Assembly: GCA_016880395.1 (NCBI GenBank)
Contig: JAEHDN010000083.1
Span: forward strand, 1-24,052
DNA length: 24,052 nt
Source: Candidatus Eiseniibacteriota bacterium
GTDB lineage: Bacteria > Eisenbacteria > RBG-16-71-46 > SZUA-252
Reading direction: 5' to 3'
The position numbers were made by a program, and so were the translations under genes. The first letter of the stretch is position 1. Each line of letters starts with the position of its first letter. Under the pieces are notes generated by a model. That model ran no database searches and was not told the origin of the DNA. It worked only from the letters and a program-made list of their open reading frames with translations. Shown here one piece after another: positions 7,379 to 14,384 of the stretch.

Positions 7379-9035
7379 GCCACGAGCGAGACCGGCACCC
7401 TGGGCCCTCGTCGCGATGCTGTCCGCCGCTGCGCTCGCTCTCGCTCCAGTTCCGGCGCGCGCGCAGGCGGTCCGCGGGTACACGCAAGTCCAGTACCAGG
7501 GTCTCGACCTCGTCGGCACCGCGTTCGACCGCGACATCCTCTACAGCCTCGTCCAGGTGGACGTGACGAAACGCTTCGAGGAGAGCCTCGACCTGAGCGC
7601 CCAGCTCCTCTTCCGCGACGTCTCCTTCGCCAACGGCCCCGAATCCCAACACACGCCGCGCGGCACGATACGCCTCACCCACCGGTGGTTCGGCGCGAGC
7701 GCCACGTATCGCCCGACCCGCGTCACGGACGGCTTCGGGATCACGTCGCATCAGAACGAGACGCAGCTCTCCGCCTACTTCGCGCGGGAGGGGTGGCCCA
7801 GCGTGCAGGGGACGTGGATGGAGCGAACGAACGAATCGGGATACGCGACCGCCGATGTGACGGGGCGCACGCGCTCGCTCACGGCGACCCATCAGCTGGG
7901 ACGGTTCGAAGCGCGCGGCGGCTACTTCGACCAGTCCCGCGCCGGGACCGAGGACCGCGTGCGCGCGGACGACCGCCGCACGTGGACGGGCGGCGCGTCG
8001 GCGCGACTGGGGTCGATGCGCGCGGGCCTCACGACGACCTACGACGTGAGCGACACCCGGCATTTCGTGAGCGGGGTGGAGACGGACCAGGACGCGTTCC
8101 ACGTGTTCACGGCGAACGGGAGCGCCCAGCACACGCGGAAACTCCTGTCGACCCTCAACTACTCCTTCCGGCGCACGATCCAGAGCGACGGCGTCTCCCA
8201 GACACTCGACGACCACGAGGGCACGTTTCTCGAGCGGTACACCTTGACCCGGGCCATCGGCTTCTCCGGGGGGGGAGGCGTACGGTCCGTTCGTACCCTG
8301 GAAGGGCGTGACGTCCAATGGTATTCCCTTGTGTTGGGATCGATCGAAGGCCCGATCCGGCCCGGCTGGCGAGGCGGCGCCGGATTCTCGCGATCGTGGA
8401 ACTGGGTGGAGAACGATCATGCGCGCGCCGTCAACGCATACCAGGCGAATACGCGGATGCGACTGAACTCCGGTCTCGAGGTGAGCGGCACGGGCCAGAT
8501 CTCGACCACGGACCAGACCGGCCGGGCGCTCGTGGACACGCTCGGCGAGCGCTCCGCGGTGGTATCCCAGGCCGACGGCGCGATCATGGCGACCCCCCTC
8601 CGCCCCCTCCAGATCGTGTATCGCATCCGGGGCTACCGATCCGGCGCGAGCCTATTCGGGGACGCGTCGACCTCGACCTCGTCGATGTGGGACTTGCGCT
8701 GGAATCCATCGCGCACGCTCCAGCTCACCGGCGGCCTCTCCAAGACGCGCGGACTCGGCCGGAACATGCCGACCCTGCGGGTGCGCCAGGCGGTGCTCCA
8801 GTGGACCCCGTCGAAGCGCTGGGAGCTGACGGGGAGCTGGTGGCGGAGCGATGAGTCGCGCGGCGACCCCAACGCGGGCAACCTCCCTCCGGCGCGCGAG
8901 AACTGGAGCGCGCGCTGGCTCTGGGGCCTCACGCGGGACCTCAAGTCGACCATCGTCTACACGGTGGCCGACCCCGGGCAGCAGACGCGCTCGCGGCGGC
9001 TCGAGGCCACCCTGACCCTGGGCTTCGGGAGATGA
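7368..9035 (+). CDS. Outer-membrane beta-barrel protein (porin of a porin-cytochrome complex)
   Basis: The 555-residue product has a signal peptide (basic start, hydrophobic ALVAMLSAAALALAPVP, cleavage near ARA-QA) and then almost continuous amphipathic beta-strand pattern with alternating polar and aromatic/aliphatic residues and short turns, as in large OM barrels; for example GYTQVQYQGLDL and GSWWRSDES. The C-terminus (LEATLTLGFGR) has the strand pattern but lacks the usual final aromatic residue. No enzyme motif is visible. Family assignment rests on topology and position: it overlaps the decaheme cytochrome gene by 11 bp and the next lipoprotein gene by 4 bp (ATGA). MtrB-type porins have about 26-28 strands in 650-700 residues, so this barrel may be somewhat smaller. 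Confidence 0.78.
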   Translation: MRDEPRARPAPWALVAMLSAAALALAPVPARAQAVRGYTQVQYQGLDLVGTAFDRDILYSLVQVDVTKRFEESLDLSAQLLFRDVSFANGPESQHTPRGTIRLTHRWFGASATYRPTRVTDGFGITSHQNETQLSAYFAREGWPSVQGTWMERTNESGYATADVTGRTRSLTATHQLGRFEARGGYFDQSRAGTEDRVRADDRRTWTGGASARLGSMRAGLTTTYDVSDTRHFVSGVETDQDAFHVFTANGSAQHTRKLLSTLNYSFRRTIQSDGVSQTLDDHEGTFLERYTLTRAIGFSGGGGVRSVRTLEGRDVQWYSLVLGSIEGPIRPGWRGGAGFSRSWNWVENDHARAVNAYQANTRMRLNSGLEVSGTGQISTTDQTGRALVDTLGERSAVVSQADGAIMATPLRPLQIVYRIRGYRSGASLFGDASTSTSSMWDLRWNPSRTLQLTGGLSKTRGLGRNMPTLRVRQAVLQWTPSKRWELTGSWWRSDESRGDPNAGNLPPARENWSARWLWGLTRDLKSTIVYTVADPGQQTRSRRLEATLTLGFGR

Positions 9036-9658
9036 CGGCCATGACGCGTTCCTCCGCCGGGGCACGGCCTCGGCGCCGCTCGCGCATCCTCCTCCTCGCG
9101 CCTGTGGTCCTGCTCGCGGCCATCCTCGGCTGCGCGGCGCCCGGGAAGCTCTACGTGAACTCGGACGCCGACATGTCCTACTACGACAAGATTGCCGTTC
9201 TCCCCTTCTCCAACCTGAGCGGGCAGCCCTACGCAGGCGAGCGGATCATGCGCTCATTCGTGACCGAGCTCGTCATCACGGAGCGCTTCCACATCGTCGA
9301 CCCGAGCGAATTCCGCGCCGTGCTCGATCGCATCGGAGGCTTGCCCGGCGCCGAGGGCACCTACGATCCGAAAAAACTCAAGGACGCCTCGAAGGAGACC
9401 GGCGCCACCGGGATCATCCGCGGCGCCGTCACGGAGTACGGGATGCAGCGCGGCTCGAACGAGGAGCGCCCCATCCTCGCCTTCGACGTGGAGATGGTGG
9501 ACGTCCAGACCAGCAATATCGTGTGGCGCGCCTCGGTCTCCAAGCGCGGCAAGGGGCGCGTTCCGGTGGTCGGTGGAGGCGGCACGCGCACGCTGAGCCG
9601 CCTCACCGAGGACGCCTGCCACGAGCTGGTGGGCCGCCTCGAGAAGGAGGCGTTCTGA
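9032..9658 (+). CDS. FlgO/CsgG-like outer-membrane lipoprotein, copy 1
   Basis: The 208-residue product has a basic N-terminus, a hydrophobic segment and a lipobox ILGC, so it is probably lipid-anchored. The body has the IAVLPFSNLSGQ start, a helix with ELVITERFHIVDPSEF, an ATGIIRGAVTEYG strand and a long FDVEMVDVQTSNIVWRA segment. This pattern is shared by the periplasmic domains of FlgO, LpoB, GNA1162-like and CsgG-like lipoproteins (a TolB-N-like alpha/beta fold). At 208 residues it is too short to show an obvious CsgG-style channel-forming hairpin insertion. The gene overlaps the barrel gene (ATGA) and its stop overlaps the start of a second, related lipoprotein. A role in assembly or export of the cytochrome complex is inferred from context. 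Confidence 0.8.
   Translation: MTAMTRSSAGARPRRRSRILLLAPVVLLAAILGCAAPGKLYVNSDADMSYYDKIAVLPFSNLSGQPYAGERIMRSFVTELVITERFHIVDPSEFRAVLDRIGGLPGAEGTYDPKKLKDASKETGATGIIRGAVTEYGMQRGSNEERPILAFDVEMVDVQTSNIVWRASVSKRGKGRVPVVGGGGTRTLSRLTEDACHELVGRLEKEAF
9644..9657 (+). promoter_or_regulatory. Ribosome-binding site and probable CTG start codon of the second lipoprotein
   Basis: AAGGAGG (9644-9650) is followed by four bases and CTG (9655-9657), which overlaps the previous stop in a CTGA junction exactly like the ATGA junctions elsewhere in this operon. No ATG, GTG or TTG is in frame between here and the lipobox Cys. The only common alternative start, GTG at 9523, would add about 44 Arg/Gly-rich residues inside the preceding gene. 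Confidence 0.55.
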
Positions 9659-10365
9659 GCCTCGGGTCGCGGGCATCGCGGCGTCGCGCGGGAAGGGCCG
9701 GCACGGCCCTCCTCCTGGTTTCGCTCGCGCTCGGCTGCGCCTCGACCCGGCCGCGGAGCATGGCCGGGCCGCTCGTGCTCCCGGCGCGCCCGAGCGTCGC
9801 GGTGATGCCGTTCGAGGATCTCTCGGGGCGCGTCGACGTCGGAGAGGCGTTCACCCGCGTCTTCCTCGCGGAGCTCGTCCGGTCGAACACGGTCGATGTG
9901 GTCGATCCCGGCGCCTTGAGCGAGACGGTGGAGCGGCTCCAGCTCCGGACGACGTTCGCGATGACGCGCGCCGAGATGAAGTCGCTGGGCGACAGCGTGC
10001 CCTGCACGCACCTTCTCTTCGGCAGCGTCCTCGATGCCGGCACCGTGCGCACGGCCGACGGCGATCTTCCGTCGGTGGCGGCCACGCTCCGGCTGGTGGA
10101 GGCGTCGACCGGGCGCGTCGTGTGGGCCTGCAACCACAGCCGTACGGGCGAGGACAACGAAACCCTCTTCGGCTGGGGCCGCGAACACAGCCGGGACCGG
10201 CTCCTGGGACAGCTCGCGGCGGAGATGATCACGGAGTTCAAGAAGTCGGCCTCGAGCCGCCGCTCCGCGGCGGCTCCTACATCGGCCGTCCCCGATTCGT
10301 CCCGTCCCTCGACACCCGAGGCGGCGAATCCGGCGCCACAGGCCGCGGAAAGGAACGCGCCATGA
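9655..10365 (+). CDS. FlgO/CsgG-like outer-membrane lipoprotein, copy 2 (probable CTG start)
   Basis: From the CTG at 9655 the product is 236 residues. It has a basic N-terminus (SRASRRRAGRAG), a hydrophobic segment and a lipobox-like ALGC, then the same fold as the preceding gene: VAVMPFEDLSGR, FLAELVRSNTVDVVDPGAL, a HLLFGSVLDAG strand and LRLVEASTGRVVWACNH. This makes the two genes tandem paralogues. The last 35 residues or so are Ser/Pro/Ala-rich and probably disordered. The start is the uncertain point; GTG at 9523 is the alternative, but it produces a poor, Arg-rich leader ahead of the signal sequence. The stop overlaps the next ATG (ATGA). Two non-identical copies could form a hetero-oligomer around the outer-membrane complex; this is inference. 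Confidence 0.75.
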   Translation: MSLGSRASRRRAGRAGTALLLVSLALGCASTRPRSMAGPLVLPARPSVAVMPFEDLSGRVDVGEAFTRVFLAELVRSNTVDVVDPGALSETVERLQLRTTFAMTRAEMKSLGDSVPCTHLLFGSVLDAGTVRTADGDLPSVAATLRLVEASTGRVVWACNHSRTGEDNETLFGWGREHSRDRLLGQLAAEMITEFKKSASSRRSAAAPTSAVPDSSRPSTPEAANPAPQAAERNAP

Positions 10366-11078
10366 AGCGGATCTCCTCGAGGGCCGCGCGCGCGGCCTCG
10401 CTCACGATCGCACTCGCCGTCCTCACGGCGGCAGCACCGGCCTCGAAGCCGGAGCCGGCCGGCCAGGGAGCGCCCCCCTCCGCCAAGGCAGGGGCCGCCC
10501 CCAAGCTGCAGTCCGTCACGCTCGCCATCCGGCACCGGATCTTCCACGAGTTCGCCGACCAGCAGACGGCGGTCCTCAACAAGGATTTCGTCGTCGGCGA
10601 CACGGAGATGACGGGACGGATCGTGCAGTACGTCCCCGACTTCATGATGGATCTCAAGAATCACAAGATCATCAGCCGCTCGCCGGAGCCGAAGAACCCG
10701 GCGTTCAAGATCGTCGTGCGCGACAAGGGCAAGGCCGTGGACACCACGTGGGCCATGCTCTCGCTTCCGCCCCACTTCGCGCGGAAGTCGTATCTCGCGT
10801 TCAAGGTGATGCGCATCGATTTCATCGGCCGGGAGCCGCTCCTCGCCGACTCCGCCCAGTCCGCGAAGGAGCTGGAGGCTCTGAAGGAGGCGGCGCGCAA
10901 GGCGGCACCCCCGGAGATGGACGGCCCGCCGCCGCTCACGACCAGTCCGCACGGCAGCATGCCGATGCCGCCGCCGGGAACGGTGTCGCCCCACGGCGGG
11001 ACCTCGCCCCACGGCACCTCGCCCCACGGCGGCGTGACGACCGTGCCGTCCCACCAGAGCACGACCGAGACGAAGTGA
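10362..11078 (+). CDS. DUF2155-like secreted protein with SPHG-repeat tail
   Basis: The 238-residue product starts at the ATG at 10362 (AAGGA 7 nt upstream, ATGA overlap with the previous gene). It has a signal peptide (about 1-27), a Pro/Ala linker and a single domain with FVVGDTEMTGRIVQYVPDF, then SRSPEPKNPAFKIVV, a GK, TTWAM and PPHFARKSYLAFKVMRIDF. The PDF, S-x-S/NPA and W signature resembles proteins annotated as DUF2155 in deltaproteobacteria, whose function is unknown; a remote likeness to the extracytoplasmic domain of ResB-type cytochrome biogenesis proteins is possible. The C-terminus carries four SPHG tetrapeptides in a Pro/Met/Gly-rich tail. Its place directly before the 42-heme cytochrome suggests a partner or assembly role, which is inference. 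Confidence 0.72.
   Translation: MKRISSRAARAASLTIALAVLTAAAPASKPEPAGQGAPPSAKAGAAPKLQSVTLAIRHRIFHEFADQQTAVLNKDFVVGDTEMTGRIVQYVPDFMMDLKNHKIISRSPEPKNPAFKIVVRDKGKAVDTTWAMLSLPPHFARKSYLAFKVMRIDFIGREPLLADSAQSAKELEALKEAARKAAPPEMDGPPPLTTSPHGSMPMPPPGTVSPHGGTSPHGTSPHGGVTTVPSHQSTTETK
10986..11030 (+). repeat. Three exact 12-bp repeats encoding SPHG
   Basis: TCGCCCCACGGC occurs at 10986-10997, 11004-11015 and 11019-11030, separated by 6 and 3 bases, all in frame and encoding Ser-Pro-His-Gly. A fourth, degenerate SPHG unit lies upstream near 10945. The exact DNA identity suggests recent slippage expansion within the disordered tail. Confidence 0.85.
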
Positions 11079-11082
11079 TTCC

Positions 11083-14000
11083 GTGACCACCTCCCGGCGG
11101 CCCCTCGGATTCGCGGTTCTTCTCGCGGCGTTCCTGCTCACGGCGCTGGCGGTCGGCCTTCACGCCGACCGGGCGCGGCCCGAGAAGGAGAAGAGCAAGA
11201 AGGAGTCGCAGGCGAAGCACGAGTCATCGAAGTCGAAGCGCCCGACGAGGGCCTGCTACGACTGCCACAAGGAGGCCCGCGAGGAGTACAAGAAGGCGAA
11301 CGTGCACGCTCCGGTGGCCAAGGAAGACTGCATGGCCTGCCACCTGAGCCACGGGTTCGCGCAGACCCTGGTGCTCAAGAAGGCGCCCGAGCAGCTCTGC
11401 CTCGACTGTCACGACAAGGACAAGATCGGCGGCAAGCCCGAGCACGCGCACGCCGCGTTCGCCGAGGGAAAGTGCGTCGGCTGCCACGATCCGCACGCCT
11501 CGAACGCGCCCCACCTCGTGCGGGATGGCGGCGCGGACGCGACCTGCTTCCCGTGCCACAAGGACACCGCCGCCGAGGCCAAGAAGGCGAACGTCCATGC
11601 CCCGTTCCAGGAGGGGGACTGCACGTCATGCCACACGCCGCACGGCGGGAAGAACGCCATCCTGACAAAGGCCGACGGTGACGCGCTCTGCCGCCCCTGC
11701 CACGAGGCGGGCGCCATGGCGCAGAAGCACGCCAAGGTGGTCACGGGCGGACTCGCCTGCCTCGACTGCCACGATCCGCATGCGTCGTCCAAGAAGACGC
11801 TGGTCCGGGAGGACGCGCACGCACCGGTGGCCGAAGGCGACTGCGCCGCGTGCCATGTGGTCCAGGACGGAAAGCCGACACCGAAGCTCGTGGAGAAAGT
11901 GCCCGCGCTCTGCGTCACCTGCCACGACGACATGGCCGATCTCGGCAAGCGCGCGCACCCGCACGACCCGGCGGCGGAGGGGGACTGCCTCACGTGCCAC
12001 AATCCCCATCGCGGCACGTCCTCGAAGCTCCTCGTGGCGAAGCCGGCCGCGCTCTGCGGCTCCTGTCACGACGACATCGAGCCGGCCATGAAGGAGGCCG
12101 TGGTCCACGCGGCCTTCGCGAGCGGCTCCTGCGCCTCCTGCCACGATCCGCACGGCTCCGCGAACGAGCATCTGGTCCGCACGCCCGACGGCGCCATGTG
12201 TCTCAAGTGCCACGAGGACATCGCGAAGAAGGCGGCCATGAAGACCGGCGTCCATCCGCCGGTCGCGAAGAAGGACTGCCTCCGCTGCCATGAGCCCCAC
12301 GCGAGCAAGAACCTCGCGCTCATGCGCAAGGAGGAGCGCGAGATCTGCAAGTCGTGCCACTCCTCGCTCGACCAGAAGCTCGCCGGGCTCGAGATGCATC
12401 CGCCGTTCCGGTCCGGCCAGTGCGCCGCGTGCCACGAGCCGCACCAGTCCGACCGGCCGGGGAGACTCCGGGACGAGACCGTCAAGGTCTGCCGCCCCTG
12501 CCACGCGGGCATCGAACGCGAGGCCAACCAGGCGGTGCCGCATCCGCCGGCCAAGAACGGCGAGTGCCTCACCTGTCACGCGCCGCACGCGGGCCAGACC
12601 ACGGCGCTCCTCGTCTCCTCCCCCGCCGAGTTCTGCGTGAAGTGCCACGCCCCGATCGGCGCCAAGATCAAGGGGGCGGGCGCTCACGCCCCGGCCGCGC
12701 AGGGCCAGTGCTTCACCTGTCACGAGCCGCATGGCGGGACCCGCAAGGCGCTCCTCAAGCAGGACGGGAACGAGCTCTGCGCGACCTGCCACGCTGAGAT
12801 CGGCAAGGAGGGCGACCACGTCCACCCGCCGGTCCAGGAGAAGGACTGCCTGTCGTGCCACGATCCGCACGGCGGCACGGTTGCCCCCGCCCTTCGCCGG
12901 CCGGTGCCCGCGCTCTGCTCCGACTGCCACGAGCTGGGCGACGCCGAACTCGTGGCGAAGCACAAGGGCGCCTCGCTCGCCAAGGTGGACTGCTTCTCGT
13001 GTCATGCGCCGCACGCCTCCAAGCAGCCGGGCATGCTCGCCCAGAACGCGCATCCCTTCTTCGTCGAGCAGGAGTGCGCGAAGTGCCACGGAGCCACCGG
13101 CGCACCGGGCAAAGCCAACCTCGCGAAACCCGTGACCACGCTCTGCAAGACCTGCCACGACATCCCGAAGCGCTCCGGCACGCCGGCGAAGGCCGGAGCC
13201 AAGACCGGGGCCGCCGCGGGAGCTACCCATGTCCATCCACCGGCCGCTCAGGGCAAGTGCGTGGTCTGCCACACCCCGCACGCGTCCGGGCGCGATGGGC
13301 TCCTGGCCGATTCTCCAAAGCGGCTCTGCGTGACCTGTCACAAGGAGGTCGTGGAGTCGGCCGCCATGAGACACGGACATCCGCCGGCCAAGGCCGGCGA
13401 GTGCGCCACGTGTCACGAGCCGCACGAGAGCGCGCTCCCCGCGCTCCTCACGAAGGACACGTCGGAGCTCTGCGGGTCCTGCCACAAGGAGCTGATCCAG
13501 CGCATCAAGACCGAGACCCCGCACGGGCCCGCCGGAAAGGGCTGGTGCTTCCGCTGCCACACGAGCCACGGCTCGAACGAGCCGGGGATGCTGAAGGGTC
13601 CGATCGGCACGGTGTGCGGGTCCTGCCACGACCCCGCGACGGCCGCGATGACCACGAAGCACCAGGGGTTCTCGATCGCGAAGGCCAACTGCGTGTCCTG
13701 CCACGATCCCCACGCGCAGGCGGCGGGGAAGCACGGGCTCCTGAAACCTGCGCTCCACTCCCCCTTCGCGCGCAGCCAGTGCTCGTCTTGTCACGGGACG
13801 GAGAAGACGGGCGCCCCGGCAAGGCCGGTTGTCGAACTGTGCCAGACCTGTCATGAGCCGTCCAAGGCGTGGATGAAGAAGCCCGTCATCCACGCGCCGC
13901 TCAAGACCGAGGCGGCGTGCGTCTCGTGCCACGGTCCGCACGCGGGCAAGGCGCGTCCGGCGCTCATGCTGGATTCGCCGAAGCTCTGCTTCACGTGCCA

Positions 14001-14322
14001 CAACCGGGAGATGATCCAGGGCAAGTTCGTCCACAAGGCACTGGAACAGGGGTGCGCCACGTGCCATAACCCGCACTCCGCGGACCAGCCGAAGCTCCTC
14101 ACGCAGGACGTCGACGCCCTCTGCCGGCGATGCCATATGGACATGAGCAAGCACTTCCACCCCGTGACGGGAAAGAAGGACCCGAGGACCGGCGGTCCCT
14201 TGAGCTGCGTCGGATGCCACATGCCGCACTCGAGCGAGTACGAGCACCTGCTCACGCACGAGCCGAAGCGGGAGCTGTGCCTCCAGTGCCACGACACGTC
14301 GATGAAGAAGCCGGGAGAGTAG
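11083..14322 (+). CDS. Giant secreted multiheme c-type cytochrome with 42 CXXCH motifs
   Basis: The 1079-residue product has a signal peptide (MTTSRRPLGF then LLAAFLLTALAVGLHA), a highly charged Lys/Glu/Ser linker (31-57) and then 42 CXXCH motifs from C58 to H1070, about one heme per 24 residues. I counted the motifs by hand; every cysteine I see belongs to one. The chain is built from doubled-CXXCH units of about 50 residues: one heme as LCxxCH, the other as GxCxxCHxPHxS preceded by HxP, as in the Paired_CXXCH family. Three places carry heme triplets instead of pairs. No transmembrane segment or lipobox follows the signal. It starts with GTG 4 nt after the upstream stop, without a clear Shine-Dalgarno. 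It is probably a long electron relay in the periplasm or on the cell surface. Confidence 0.92.
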   Translation: MTTSRRPLGFAVLLAAFLLTALAVGLHADRARPEKEKSKKESQAKHESSKSKRPTRACYDCHKEAREEYKKANVHAPVAKEDCMACHLSHGFAQTLVLKKAPEQLCLDCHDKDKIGGKPEHAHAAFAEGKCVGCHDPHASNAPHLVRDGGADATCFPCHKDTAAEAKKANVHAPFQEGDCTSCHTPHGGKNAILTKADGDALCRPCHEAGAMAQKHAKVVTGGLACLDCHDPHASSKKTLVREDAHAPVAEGDCAACHVVQDGKPTPKLVEKVPALCVTCHDDMADLGKRAHPHDPAAEGDCLTCHNPHRGTSSKLLVAKPAALCGSCHDDIEPAMKEAVVHAAFASGSCASCHDPHGSANEHLVRTPDGAMCLKCHEDIAKKAAMKTGVHPPVAKKDCLRCHEPHASKNLALMRKEEREICKSCHSSLDQKLAGLEMHPPFRSGQCAACHEPHQSDRPGRLRDETVKVCRPCHAGIEREANQAVPHPPAKNGECLTCHAPHAGQTTALLVSSPAEFCVKCHAPIGAKIKGAGAHAPAAQGQCFTCHEPHGGTRKALLKQDGNELCATCHAEIGKEGDHVHPPVQEKDCLSCHDPHGGTVAPALRRPVPALCSDCHELGDAELVAKHKGASLAKVDCFSCHAPHASKQPGMLAQNAHPFFVEQECAKCHGATGAPGKANLAKPVTTLCKTCHDIPKRSGTPAKAGAKTGAAAGATHVHPPAAQGKCVVCHTPHASGRDGLLADSPKRLCVTCHKEVVESAAMRHGHPPAKAGECATCHEPHESALPALLTKDTSELCGSCHKELIQRIKTETPHGPAGKGWCFRCHTSHGSNEPGMLKGPIGTVCGSCHDPATAAMTTKHQGFSIAKANCVSCHDPHAQAAGKHGLLKPALHSPFARSQCSSCHGTEKTGAPARPVVELCQTCHEPSKAWMKKPVIHAPLKTEAACVSCHGPHAGKARPALMLDSPKLCFTCHNREMIQGKFVHKALEQGCATCHNPHSADQPKLLTQDVDALCRRCHMDMSKHFHPVTGKKDPRTGGPLSCVGCHMPHSSEYEHLLTHEPKRELCLQCHDTSMKKPGE
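11254..14292 (+). repeat. Tandem doubled-CXXCH repeat array within the 42-heme gene
   Basis: Heme motifs alternate between an LCxxCH type and a GxCxxCHxPH type. By my count the order is three pairs (hemes 1-6), a triplet (7-9), seven pairs (10-23), a triplet (24-26), three pairs (27-32), a triplet (33-35), three pairs (36-41) and a final single heme (42). The triplets lie at about 11689-11856, 12916-13089 and 13615-13794. Confidence 0.85.
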
Positions 14323-14384
14323 CGGGGCGGTACCAGGGGGAGAGTGCCGGACGATAGCAGTGTGGCGGGGACAGCGCCCTTACG

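Noticed and set aside
11626..14292. An 888-codon open frame antisense to the 42-heme cytochrome
   Set aside because: It mirrors the CXXCH repeat periodicity and high GC of the plus-strand gene; it has no signal, domain or ribosome-binding site, while the plus strand encodes 42 intact heme motifs.
11254..14292. A CRISPR-like or DNA tandem repeat array
   Set aside because: The periodicity is at protein level (CXXCH units) with divergent DNA and an intact reading frame; there are no identical repeats with unique spacers.
14323..14384. A bidirectional terminator between the convergent cytochrome and kinase genes
   Set aside because: No stable stem with a T-run on either strand could be found in this 62-base gap.
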